This document shows positions 27,090 through 40,710 of a DNA stretch of 64,000 nt, in pieces. The position numbers and the translations under genes are program-made. The notes beneath the pieces are model-generated. The model had not been told where the DNA came from. It did not search any database and saw only the letters and a list, made by a program, of their open reading frames with translations. Each line of letters begins with the position of its first letter. Within the stretch, counting starts at the first letter, position 1. Source of the stretch: Primula veris (taxonomy: Eukaryota; Streptophyta; Magnoliopsida; Ericales; Primulaceae); contig OY821743.1 in assembly GCA_963682055.1 (NCBI GenBank), forward strand, positions 35,140,702-35,204,701. The letters run 5' to 3'.

Positions 27090-30000
27090 ATGTTAGCAAA
27101 TATTACCTGAAGAATATCACCAATGTTTACGACAAGAGCCCCCTCGACAGGCTCAACGTCTAGCCACTCATCCCCGTACTTAACCTGCAACCCCACGATG
27201 TCGTTCTGCAACAACATTGTTATAACCCCGGGATCCGTGTGTGGCGTTAGCCCATAAGTCAAATCAGGCTGTGGACAATACGGATAGTAATGTGCTGCCA
27301 TTATCCTTGCCTCTAAACACGCCATCTCCTTCAACTTATTTGTTTCCACACCTAACCCCTCGCATAAAATCCCCATCACGAGCTCCGCAAGTCTTTTGAC
27401 CTCTGGGTCCCACTCAAGAACCAGGGGACGGACCACTTCTGGAACATCGTCGATACTGGGTGGGACTGGTCCCAAACGGACCTGTTATTAAGTAATATAA
27501 AAGAGTAAAAGACAATTCTTATTGAACTACTGAATCACAAGTGGTATAAATAACTTTTTCTGTATATGCTGAATCCTGCATCACATATTGCTCATTTGAC
27601 TTAGCTTAGTACTCTACGATTTATTGATTAACAATGTCAAAGAACCATGGCGGAGCTACAAGGAGGCGTTGGGGGTTGTTGTCATGGCAACACCGCAATT
27701 TACAGATTGTTGATCTTTTTATAAAGATTTTTCAAAATAATTCAAAAGTAATATGTTTCCAAATCCTGTAAAAATAAACTTTTGTATTTAGCAACCCATA
27801 ATAAAATTGCTGGCTTGGCGTTTTCAGTGACATTATTCAACCTTCACCAGCTGCATCTAATACAAACAAAATATCGCTGGAGTTTAAATTTGAAAGAAAA
27901 TGAAACTGAAGCTCTAGAGCAAACTTACCGGTCAGCTTAGAAACCTCGAAGACACAAAAAAAGATCAGTTTTTTCAACATTTACAAGACAATATACTGAA
28001 AATTTTAAAAAAACTACTGAGATTAAGCTGCAAGGAGACAAGCTATAATGAAGGTTCATGCTAGCATTTCTTCACCTAACCCGAGTCAAAAATGTCAATG
28101 CTTATCTAACTTTATGCAAAAAGAAAAAAAAGGAGCAATAAATACTGTAGAAAACTTGCATAACAAAAAAACATAAAGTGATTAACAACCAAAAAATGTC
28201 CTGAAACATTACAAAAATCAAAGCGCAACACGGATCACAATTTAACAACATATTGTCTTGAAACACAATCAACTTCCAAGAAAAATATTGTCTCGATATG
28301 CCATACAAACCCAAACTCAAAACTCAAGAAACAAAATGAAATATTTACTAAATGGTTATTTATCGTGGATATGCCAAATCAAAGAAAATAAATAACTAAT
28401 GCATGATTCATTTACCCAATTACCCTGGAATCCATGCACACACAACAACAACTACTTTTACTAAATACAGAACAGGGCACTCTTAATAGATACATATGCA
28501 GTCATCAATTTTTCGTAAAAAGTTGTATTTACAAGTCTCCTTACAAAGTCGGACGCACATAGTATCTTACAGGCAATGATATGCCCCGTTGGTTATCCAG
28601 GTTGAGTTACTTAGGTTGCTTTGGCCTGTGAAGCACCAACAAAACGAACACACGGGCGAGACCGACACACAAGCGGGGAACCGGCATGTGTCCCGCCCGG
28701 TCTTTGCCGCTCCGATGCCTAAGTAAGAACATAGCTTCCACAAGATAAAATGAAATGACAAGGCGACATATAAACAAATACAGGCAAGTTGTTAGTTTGT
28801 TTAGTCATATGGATAGGCAGTTGATTATGAATACTTCAGCTATTAATAGTTAAGACATGTATCACAGGGATATTTAAATATTAATAGCTGAAGTATTATC
28901 AGGTATGTAATAAAGTAAATATATTCATAAGTGGAGAAAGAGAGGAATATAGTCAATATGTAGTATTGAGCCATATTGTGAGAAGTAAGGACTCCGGGGA
29001 GGACAGAAACGAGGTCTAGAACTGCGATAATACATAAAACGGCGTGACGTGATCAATTGGGTGATAAGAGAGCTCCAGTGAGAGCTCTGCCTTGAGGGCC
29101 ATATATACCAGTTTGCTATATACATGGTGTGACCATGTATTATGTATATAGCTATATAGTTGTTTGTATTTGACAGTATATATTAGTTAGATAGTTCAGG
29201 CAGGAAATGTGCATGGGAAAAAATGGTAAAATGATATCCAACCTATTACCTTTTAGTTATTTGATATCTAACCTAACACACTTTTTAATTTACATTTTCG
29301 CTCCAATTAAGGGACTCAACTAACATCCGATCATTTTAACCTAATTAAATCAAGCATATTAAGTAGGGTTTCACTTTAAATTATTTAATACAACAATTGA
29401 AGGTTTCACATAGTTTAATCAATAGTAAAGGAGACTTAGTATGCGTTAAAAAACGATGATCGAAAACAGATTGAGTCCATTAATTGGACTGAATATGTAT
29501 AGATTGGGTACCAAATTAGAAAAAAAATGTTAAGTTGGGTAACAAATTAAAGCGAAACGTATAAGTTGGGTACCGAATTAGAAAAAGTGTTAGGTTGGGT
29601 ATCAGATCGCTAAAAGTTAATAGGTTGGGTATCATTTTAACAAATTTCCCGTTGTGCATGTGATGTAAGTTTGTGATTGTGAGCATGTGATAGTTTTCTC
29701 CTTATGCTATTAAATCATATAGGTTACGAAACTGTCACAATCAGTCCTACACATTAAACCACATACCACTCCACTGATTTATAATAGATTACAGAAGAGT
29801 CCACAAGTTAATATTCGCTTACAAAACAGCCCACATATACTTTATTACATACCCATTCAATAACACTCCTAGAAACAAATATCCTATTTATACTAATTAC
29901 ATAATTTTCTCCTTCTGCTATTAAATCATGTAGGTTACGAAACTGTCACAATCAGTCCTACAAGTTAACCTAAATATCAGTGCACTGATTTATAAAAGAT

Positions 30001-31422
30001 GACAAAAGAGTCCACAAGTTGATATACACTTACAAAACAGTCCATATACTATATTTCATACACAATAACATTCCTAGAACAAACAAACAAACTGGTAGCG
30101 GAGTCACGCCAGCTAGCACCCTTAAACTTGAATAATTACGATAGACACAAAAAATCCTATTTTCCTATACTAAATTACTAATTAGATAGTTTTCTCCTTA
30201 TGCTATTAAATCATGCAGGTTACGAAACTGTCATAATCAGTCCTACATATTAAACTACATACCAGTCCACTAATTTTAAAAAGTTAACAGAAAAAGTCCA
30301 CAAGTTTACATAAAATCACAACTCAGTCCATATACTATATGACATACTCAATAACACTCCTAGAAGTTCACAACATATGCAGAAAATCCTATTTATACTC
30401 TTATTCCATAGTTTTCTCCTTATGCTATTAAATCCTGTCAGTTACAAGACTGTCATAATCAGTCCTACACATTAAACCACATACCACTCCACTCCACTGA
30501 TTTTATAAAATATTACACAAGAGTCCACAAGTTTATTATAAATTTACAATACAATCCATAAACTAACAAACAAACAAACCTCTACATAGTTTTCTCCTTA
30601 TGCTATTAAATCCTATAGGATAAAAAAACAGTCACAATCAGTCCTACACATTAAACTACACATCAGTCCACTGAATCATAATAAATTACAGAAGAATCCA
30701 CAAGTTTATATAAAGTTACAAAACAGTCGATATACTAAATCTATATTACAAACTCGATAACATTCCTTAAACTTAAAAAGATCCTATTCAAACTAATTAC
30801 ATAGTTTTCTTCTTCCGATGCTATTAAATCCTTCAAGTTACAAAACTGTCACAATCAGTCTACAAATTTTATGATTAGATTTTATAAGCCGGTCAAAATT
30901 GCACGTAGTTTCGTAGTAGACAGTTAAATGGGAACGGAGAACAGAGGGAGTAGGAAAAAAAAAGCATACCTGTAGCGAGTCGCGCCAGCTGGCGGCCTTG
31001 GACTTAAAAAGATCAACATTAGACTGGTAAGCGAACCCGGGACCGGGATCACGTCTATAATAGGCTGCACGCTTCTCCTCGCTCAGCTCATTAAACCCCT
31101 CGACCGACCCAAAAGCCCGGCCCAAGCTCTCTTTATTGATTCCGTGATTAATAATATTAAAAAACCCAAACTCCTTAGCAGCGGATTTAACGGTGGAGAT
31201 GAGTAAGGGGCGTGGGAGGGTGAGATCAATGGTGGGGATTGGTTTGGTGGGTTTAAGTTGGGTTATGTGTCGGTCTATTCGAGTCGGGTTACGGAAAAAA
31301 GGTGGGATGGTTAATAGGCCCGAGTCGAGAAGGCCTTTTACGCCGGTTTTCGAGTCGTCGAATTTTTGTATCTCTTTTAATCGGTCGTAGTTAAGTGGTG
31401 GTGGTGGTGACGTGGCAGACAT
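26454..31422 (-). CDS. 2-oxoglutarate/Fe(II)-dependent dioxygenase, 'ACC oxidase homolog' group
   Basis: Three exons on the minus strand: 30970-31422, 27107-27481, 26454-26702. All junctions are phase 0, giving 358 aa. The N-terminal DIOX_N region has YDRLKEIQKFDDSKTGVKGL and a PTIDL motif. The C-terminal double-stranded beta-helix carries the iron ligands His232 and Asp234 (PHTDPG) and His288 (VEHRV), and the 2-oxoglutarate anchor Arg299-x-Ser301 (NPRVS). All are intact, so it should be an active cytosolic oxygenase. The N-terminus is that of the large, lineage-expanded '1-aminocyclopropane-1-carboxylate oxidase homolog' family, whose members hydroxylate or desaturate specialised metabolites. 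It is not true ACC oxidase and its substrate is unknown. Intron 1 is 3.49 kb and crowded with repeats. Confidence 0.92.
27059..27087. repeat. (TA)n microsatellite in dioxygenase intron 2
   Basis: Fourteen TA units lie ~20 bp downstream of the exon 2 splice donor on the minus strand (27106). An adjacent ~50-bp word (ACAATACCAACATAGATGAA) occurs at both 26941 and 27034, a local direct repeat. Confidence 0.85.
28560..29170. other. GC-rich patch and hairpins in dioxygenase intron 1
   Basis: A stretch at 28610-28725 (ACACACGGGCGAGACCGAC..., GTGTCCCGCCCGG) is clearly more GC-rich than the surrounding intron and may be transposon debris. A perfect 19-bp inverted repeat follows at 28830-28848/28879-28897. 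Two smaller palindromes follow, AGAGCTC...GAGCTCT near 29070 and TATACATGGT...ACCATGTAT near 29115. No coding or RNA family is recognised. Confidence 0.5.
28830..28897. repeat. Perfect 19-bp hairpin
   Basis: AATACTTCAGCTATTAATA at 28830-28848 is exactly reverse-complemented at 28879-28897, with a 30-base loop. It could form a stem-loop in the intron transcript or be the remnant of a MITE. No known miRNA sequence was recognised in it. Confidence 0.85.
29206..29659. mobile_element. Mutator-like MITE with long TIRs in dioxygenase intron 1
   Basis: The element is 29215-29650 (436 bp). Its ~75-bp inverted ends start GGGAAAAAATGG and end ACAAATTTCCC. Both carry AAAATGATA(T/C)CCAACCTATTA and TAACACACTTTTT-type words. 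The flanking 9-mers AATGTGCAT (29206-29214) and GTTGTGCAT (29651-29659) agree at the last seven bases. GGGAAA termini with a ~9-bp duplication suggest a non-autonomous Mutator-like element. The interior contains two more internal copies of GTTGGGTA(C/A)C words. Confidence 0.75.
29690..30860. repeat. Six-copy ~180-285-bp tandem array in dioxygenase intron 1
   Basis: Units begin ATAGTTTTCTCCTTATGCTA at about 29690, 29901, 30186, 30407, 30586 and 30801. Each continues TTAAATC, GTTACGAAACTGTCA, AATCAGTCCTACA and GAGTCCACAAGTT. Spacing is uneven and copies are moderately diverged, so this is an old intronic satellite-like expansion. It has no CRISPR-like regular spacing. The array makes up a third of the intron. 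Confidence 0.85.
30868..30952. mobile_element. Stowaway-type terminal fragment beside the splice donor
   Basis: On the minus strand it reads CTCCCTCTGTTCTCCGTTCC after TA, then ACTACGTGCAATTTTGACCGG. The same arm recurs at 31765-31843 just upstream of the gene. Only one arm is present in each place. It ends 18 bp from the exon 1 donor of the dioxygenase gene (30970). Confidence 0.6.
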
Positions 31423-31764
31423 GGTTTCCGTTTTGTCTTTTGTTTTTAATATAATTTTTGGTAAAAAAGACTAAAAGAGTTTATTTTTCTCTTTCTCTCA
31501 CTTTTTTGGAAGATTCGTTTTTTTGTTTTACTTCTGATTTTAATTGAGTGTTTGGCGAGATTTGCCGTCACGGAAATTAATTACTAAATCTTTTACTTAT
31601 ATCATACGTCACCACATACGTACGTTTACAATTGACTAAAGTTTTATTAACAGTACCTTTATATTTAATTGATTATACCGATCAATATGTAAAAAAAATT
31701 TATAAGTTAACCATATAATTCAAATATTAACTTTTATAATTATATTTTAAAAAAATTATTTCGA

Positions 31765-31843
31765 TAATTTTGATATAAGTTATAATCCGGTCAAAATTAC
31801 ACGTAATTTCGTAATACACAATTAAATGGAAACAGAGGGAGTA
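31765..31843. mobile_element. Stowaway-type terminal fragment upstream of the dioxygenase gene
   Basis: The reverse complement starts TACTCCCTCTGTTTCCATTT and continues ATTACGTGTAATTTTGACCGG, matching the intronic fragment at 30868-30952. No opposing arm is visible. Confidence 0.6.
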
Positions 31844-31849
31844 CGCATT

Positions 31850-32095
31850 TTTTTTTTAAATCAACTTTCTATTTTATTTTTAAAGTATTTGTTCAAAAAT
31901 ATATGTTAAATTTGATTTTTTAATATTTTTTAGGGGTATTTATTAATATTAATAATAATAAAATTAGCAAAACAAACAACAAATAACAAAGAAAAGTATA
32001 AGTCAAATTTTATGAAATTTTATGCATAAACACTTTATAAATAAATAAAATTACGAATACATACGAAGAAAACGATAATATAAATAAAACTTGTC
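31850..32095. mobile_element. Diverged foldback MITE, copy 3
   Basis: It shares AAATCAACTTTCTATTTTAT, AAGTCAAATTTTATGA, AACGATAATAT and the flanking AAACATGGCCAA-TGTG word with the 20.5-kb copies. The inverted arms are degraded. Confidence 0.5.
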
Positions 32096-32099
32096 CTAT

Positions 32100-33330
32100 C
32101 AAACATGGCCAAATGTGAACCTGTATGTAACAGTACACCACTCAAACTGTTGGCCCGTACGGCTAAACTTTAGAGGAAGGGTGAATAAGATTTTAGGCGT
32201 TTTTCGCGGAATTAAAATTCTAAGCGCAACTAACAAGCTAACTAGCTCAATATATATTTGCGATAATAAATATGTGATGATAATGTATGAATAAATTGAA
32301 ACATGCGCACAATCACAAAAATATAAGTTGCGAAAAGTAAAAATTAAGGAAAGAAATTGACACCACGATTTATAGAGGTTCGGCAAATCGGTCTACGTCC
32401 TCTCATCGGTATTCAAGCTACCGAGTATTTTACTAAAAATCTTATTTCCGATTTTACAAATCCTAACGACCTAATCAATCGATTTGCTCACCCTCTACCC
32501 GAGGTTCCTACTCTTGATACAAGTGCAAGCGAACACGTTTACGAGTCAACGACTCCCCCTCAATCTATGAGTACTCAAGTGTTTAACCTAAAACTTTTAA
32601 CCAACACTTTGGCTTAAAAGGTTTTACCCAAACACTCATTCACAATTGAGCTTATAATTTGCTCTTTACAAATTTATCGAAAGTAAAACAACGCTCACAA
32701 TTTGATTGCTTCTAAATAAGCTAATTTGTGATGTTTGATCGTGCGTTGAGCTTGAATTGCTTTTTCTTCAATTTTTCTCTTTTTTGAAATATTTATCCAA
32801 AATGGTGATTTTGGGTTTTTGAGAGGGAGAGGTTGAAGGATAATGAATGGTTGTGTTTTGAGAGTGATTGGGGGTGTGTTTATAAGACCAGAAAAGTCTG
32901 TTTTATCAATTATGACCGTTGGGTAGATGGTTGAGGGTTTTATCCAAACGTTAAAGCTGCTTATTCAAAAAAGCTAAAAAGCTATTTCTGAATTCGGCTG
33001 AAAAACGATCGGTCGTTTCTTCAGTCGACCGGTCGTTTCAGAAAAATGATCGGTCGTTTTATACAGTCGACCGGTCGTTTTTATAATGACCTCTCTGGAA
33101 GAATTTGGACCAAAACGATCGGTCGTTTTGTCCAAAACGATCGGTCGTTTTTTGCTAATTTTCGGTTTACTTCGAATGCTCGTAACTTCTTCGTTTTAGC
33201 TCCGATTCTGGTTCCACTTAAACCTTTGGCTTCATTATCGAATGCTCTATCTTTCTGACGTCCTAAAATATACATTTTCTATTTTTGGAAAAGACCAAGC
33301 ATTATATCATCGAAATATAGAAATCGTAAA
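32100..33330 (+). mobile_element. Probable LTR-retrotransposon-derived region
   Basis: The series TTTAGAGGAAGGGTGAATAAG, GCGGAATTAAAATTCTAAG, CACGATTTATAGAGGTTCGG and TCTACGTCCTC is a word set I associate with degenerate LTRs common in dicot genomes. A dense cluster of CGGTCGTTT motifs follows (33004-33155), then TCGTAACTTCTTCGTTTTAG. No paired LTR, primer site or coding domain is visible. A frame at 32357-32617 without domains is not called. The identification is tentative. Confidence 0.45.
33004..33155 (+). repeat. Cluster of six CGRYCGGTCGTTT motifs
   Basis: ACGATCGGTCGTTT or TCGACCGGTCGTTT occurs at about 33006, 33023, 33046, 33066, 33115 and 33135. Two copies contain the palindrome GACCGGTC. 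The CpG-rich words stand out from the AT-rich surroundings. Confidence 0.85.
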
Positions 33331-33468
33331 ATCATTAAAAACATAATCAAAATCAATTATTGAACCCAAAGTTCAAAACAAACTAGCTAGTTGATGAATT
33401 ATAATTTATTATATAATTCTTTTTTGTGTATATCTGTGTGAACATGATGCCATGTTAATTAATTTGTA

Positions 33469-34923
33469 TCATCTAAGAGGCTGGATTTTTGTACTACATT
33501 ATTTCTGAAAAAACATACAAACCTTAGATTAAATCTACGATTTGCTGTGATTCAGTGCAAACCGTACATTTAATCTACGGTTTGCTGAAGATTTCAGAAA
33601 TTGCAGAATAGTCTCTACATTTCGTAAAAACTCAATATTGGTCCTATCAATTAAAATACTGAATATTTTTTTCAAATTAAACATGAATTTTTTTTATAAA
33701 AAACTAAATGACATATTATTAAAAATATACATAAAATAAAAATACATTTTTTTATAAAATAGTAAATCTTTTAAACATGAATATTTTATAATTAGTTAAA
33801 ATATTGGTTATATCAATAAAAATACTCCAATTTTAGATATAAATGTTTTATAATTAGTTGATAATTTTATAGTTTATTAGAGTATTTCGAGCAAATTTCA
33901 ACTTATATATAGCGCTAGAAAGGCAATCGGGAAAACAAATTGTAACTGAAAAAGAAGCTATAAACGTATCAAGTCCATAATTAGTTTTTTATTTTTAATT
34001 TTATGTAAATTACTCTTTTTTCCAAGTTGTTGTAAATTTATATGATGTATCATGTTTAATAAATATGTTTTATGAAATTTAGTTAATGTTTGCATACTGA
34101 GTTAATTTCTTTTATGAAATTTATATAATTTATGATTGTTTCATTCAAGAAAATTGACGATTGACACCAAATTGACGATTTAGTTAATGTTTCATATTGC
34201 GTTATCCAAGTGTTAAAAACAAACCAAAAACATTCCATAAAAATTGACGATTTAGTTAATGTTTCAATAAATCTCAACTTATACACTTCACAAAAAGGTA
34301 ACATGAACCAAAAACATAAAATTTATCAAATCAACTTTTTTTATGTAAATTTGTCTAAATTTTGTGTTTATTTTGAGAGATTGTTAGAATTGACCAAATT
34401 TATTTTATGTAAATTTTTAAGAATAAGGCATTTAGTTTTTTTTATTAAAAAAATCATGTTTAATTTTTAAAATTAGAGCATTTTTATTGATATAAAAAAT
34501 ATTACAACTCTAATAAACTATAAAATTATCAACTAATTATAAAACATGTATATCTAAAATTGGAGTATTTTTTTATTGATATAACCAATATTTTAACTAA
34601 TTATAAAATATTCATGTTTAAAAGATTTACTATTTTATAAAAAATGTATTTTTATTTTATGTATATTTTTAATAATATGTCATTTAGTTTTTTATAAAAA
34701 AAATTCATGTTTAATTTGAAAAAAATATCAAGTATTTTAATTGATAGGACCAATATTGAGTTTTTACGAAATGCAGGGACTGCTATGCAATTTCTGAAAA
34801 CTTCAGCAAACCGTAGATTAAATGTACGGTTTGCACTGAATCACAGCAAACCGTAGATTTAATCTACGGTTTGTGCGTTTATTCAGAAATAATATAGTAC
34901 AAAAATCCAGCCTCGTCATCTAA
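33469..34923. mobile_element. 1.44-kb foldback element with ~410-bp inverted arms and 8-bp TSD
   Basis: The element is 33477-34915. The left arm 33477-~33886 and right arm ~34507-34915 are near-complete inverted copies. They start GAGGCTGGATTTTTGTACTA and end TAGTACAAAAATCCAGCCTC. The arms share CAAACCGTAGATTTAATCTA-type sub-palindromes, AATATTGGTCCTATCAATT, ACATATTATTAAAAATATAC and TTGATAATTTTATAGTTTAT. The spacer is about 620 bp and AT-rich, with ATTGACGATTTAGTTAATGT twice. Direct repeats TCATCTAA lie at 33469-33476 and 34916-34923. It has no transposase ORF, so it is a non-autonomous foldback or long-TIR DNA element. The 8-bp duplication suggests hAT, but the superfamily is not settled. 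Confidence 0.85.
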
Positions 34924-35063
34924 CTAATAAGTCACGAGTTCGAGACGTGCGTGGTTAACACCCCGTTACAAATATATAAGTAAAGACTGAATATATTAGA
35001 CTCAAAGCGGCCAAACCTTTCTCGATCGAATTCTGCATATCGGGACCTTTAGTACAGATTGTA

Positions 35064-35364
35064 TCATACTATTAATATAAGCAAACCCAAGAAAAGTTGA
35101 GACTGCCTAATTTTTTCCAAATTTTCTAAAAATACCCTTACTCTATTTTAATAATTACCGATATATATAGTCTAATTAATTAACTATTCGTGTTCACTAT
35201 ATTTTTCTAATTACGGATGTAGCCTAAATTAATTAACAATTCGTTTTAACCTCCATAACTATAATAAATGATAACAAATTTGAATATTATGTTAAAAATA
35301 AAATATATTACGAGATTTATGTCATTATGCGTCTCACACGCAACGCGTGAGTAACTTTTACTAG
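35064..35364 (+). mobile_element. Short Helitron-like element (copy 2)
   Basis: It begins TCATACTATTAATATAAGC after A. The hairpin sequence CTCACACGCAACGCGTGAG lies about 15 bases before the 3' end ACTTTTACTAG, followed by T. TC start, subterminal hairpin, CTAG end and A/T insertion site all fit a non-autonomous Helitron. It is 301 bp, better preserved than 3165-3494. Confidence 0.65.
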
Positions 35365-35514
35365 TTTTTATATACATGAACCAAATAATTTGTTAGTTAT
35401 GTGAGAGATATGAACCAAATAATGTATCCATTTAGGATAAATAAACAATATATTTTTGAAACTAAATTAATAAAAACATAACCAAAAAATTCTAATTAAC
35501 AAAAACATATCCAA

Positions 35515-35935
35515 AATTTTATACCCTAATTTGTATATTTCATACTATTATTCCAAAAGTTCGTACCCTTGTTTCAAAAGTTCATACCCTGATTTGTATT
35601 TTTCATACCATTATTCCAAAAGTTCATACATTTATTTCAAAAGTTCATAGCCTAATTTGTATTTTTCATACCCTTATTCCAAAAGTTAATACACTTATTT
35701 TAAAAGTTCATACCCTAATTTGTATTTTTCATACCCTTATTTCAAAAGTTTATACCCTTATTTCAAAAGTTCATACCCTAATTTGTATTTTTTATACCCT
35801 TATTTCAAAAGTTCATATACTGATTCGTAGAGTTCAACCTTATTTTCAAAATTCATACCCCAATTTACGTGATTCATATACATAATTTTCAACTTCATAC
35901 CCTTAATTCACGTAATTCATACACTTATTTTTTAA
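35515..35935. repeat. Minisatellite of CATACCCTTATTYCAAAAGTT units
   Basis: A degenerate tandem array alternates CATACCCTAATTTGTATTTT and CATACCCTTATTTCAAAAGT. There are roughly seven to eight paired units of about 42-63 bp. Boundaries fade on the right. Confidence 0.85.
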
Positions 35936-35984
35936 CATTATATACTAATTAACAAATTCAACTCTTACCCGTCCTCTAATCTCA

Positions 35985-36330
35985 AACTATCACGTCGTCG
36001 TCGTGAGCCTCTCATTCGACGATCGAATCTCCGTCGACATCAATCTCGAGTTTTCGACCTCGCTGTACACACTCGCCGTCCATTCCAATAAATGTGTCCG
36101 TCTCAATCTGCACGGAAGAGATAGATCGGAGCGAGAGAGAAGAAGAAAAATATCGAAAAAATAGAGGTAGAATAAGGAGAGAGATCGGAAAGAGAGACGA
36201 ATGATGAGAGATCGAAAAGAGTGAGAATGAGGAGGAGAGAGATCGGAGGGAGAGAGAAGGAGCATGGAGAAATTGGAGAGAATGTAAGAGGAGAAGAGAG
36301 ATGAAAGAGATTGAGAGAGATGAATGAACT
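35985..36330. repeat. Purine-rich (GAGAGATCGGA) tract
   Basis: A strongly strand-biased stretch with many AGAGAGATCGGA/GAGAGAG repeats. It produces a 91-codon Ser/Leu-rich frame on the minus strand that has low complexity and no domain. It follows directly on the minisatellite and may be part of the same repeat unit. Confidence 0.6.
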
Positions 36331-37120
36331 TTTTTGTTATTATTAATTATTAATTATTAATTGAAGTTATATTTTTAATAATTTAATTTTTGAGTGTATA
36401 TTTTTGTTAATATAATAATAGTAGTATATGTTTACGTTAATTGTACCATCAATTTACGAGAGAGGGATAATTTTGTGAAGTTGAAAACGGTGGCAATGTG
36501 ATAGATAGATAATGTTATAAATTATATAATTGTATTATTTTAATCTAATTGCTCTATAAACATGTTAATTGAGAGATTGTAGATAACTTTACATTTACAA
36601 AGAATTTTAAATGGCTCACATGTTAAAAAGATTCTCAAATTGAGGTAGTTATGTAATGAATCAACCGAGTCCGACTTGTGTGTTCAAATGGTCAACCGGA
36701 AAATATTGAAGTACACATAAATGACATTCTTAAATAGTTAAAATTTTAACATTAACATAGAAGCCATATAGTTTTACGTACCAACGTAATGTAGTACGTG
36801 CCTGTTAAAGACTTCAAGTAGAGAACTTGGATTTGGAATTTGTCAAGAAATGTTCTTGTTTTCGTTTTCGGTCACTTATTAGAGTTAGAACATCTTAATT
36901 AAGACTATGCTCTCGGATCTTTTGCGCTCTTAATAATATCATTCCACATATTTGTGACTTTGTTTAAAAATGTCACAGTTGAGATAACGATCGATTGGTA
37001 TATGAAAGGAAATATACCACACAAGAAGGCAAGGCAACAAAAGTGGAACGCGTATATTTTCAATTCGACATAGTTCTTCTTTATATAGGTAATATTGACA
37101 GAGTCGACTAAAATATAAAA
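36331..37120. other. Spacer and probable 3' flank of the carboxypeptidase gene
   Basis: AT-rich, no gene seen. The last ~100 bp before 37121 should be the 3' UTR of the minus-strand gene. Confidence 0.5.
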
Positions 37121-40660
<3,540 letters not shown>

Positions 40661-40701
40661 TTAGTTAATGAGTTTATGAGTTTATGAGATTAATTGGTTT
40701 A

Positions 40702-40710
40702 TATTTATAA
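40702..40710 (-). promoter_or_regulatory. TATA box of the carboxypeptidase gene
   Basis: On the minus strand TTATAAATA lies ~65 bp upstream of the ATG at 40639. This is consistent with a TATA box and a short leader. Positional inference only. Confidence 0.6.

Noticed and set aside
29690..30860. CRISPR-like regular array
   Set aside because: Units are long, diverged and unevenly spaced within a plant intron; it is a tandem repeat.
26454..31422. True ACC oxidase (ethylene synthesis)
   Set aside because: The N-terminus and overall length fit the ACC-oxidase-homolog group, and it lacks the ACO-specific C-terminal blocks as I know them.
32357..32617. 86-codon frame within the LTR-like region
   Set aside because: It does not start with ATG, matches no retroelement protein I know and lies in noncoding-type repeat sequence.
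34930..34970. tRNA or SINE B-box (CACGAGTTCGAGACGTG)
   Set aside because: There is no A-box or cloverleaf around it. It may be a SINE scrap but cannot be supported.
35990..36265. Ser/Leu-rich 91-codon minus-strand frame
   Set aside because: It is the complement of a purine-rich low-complexity tract.
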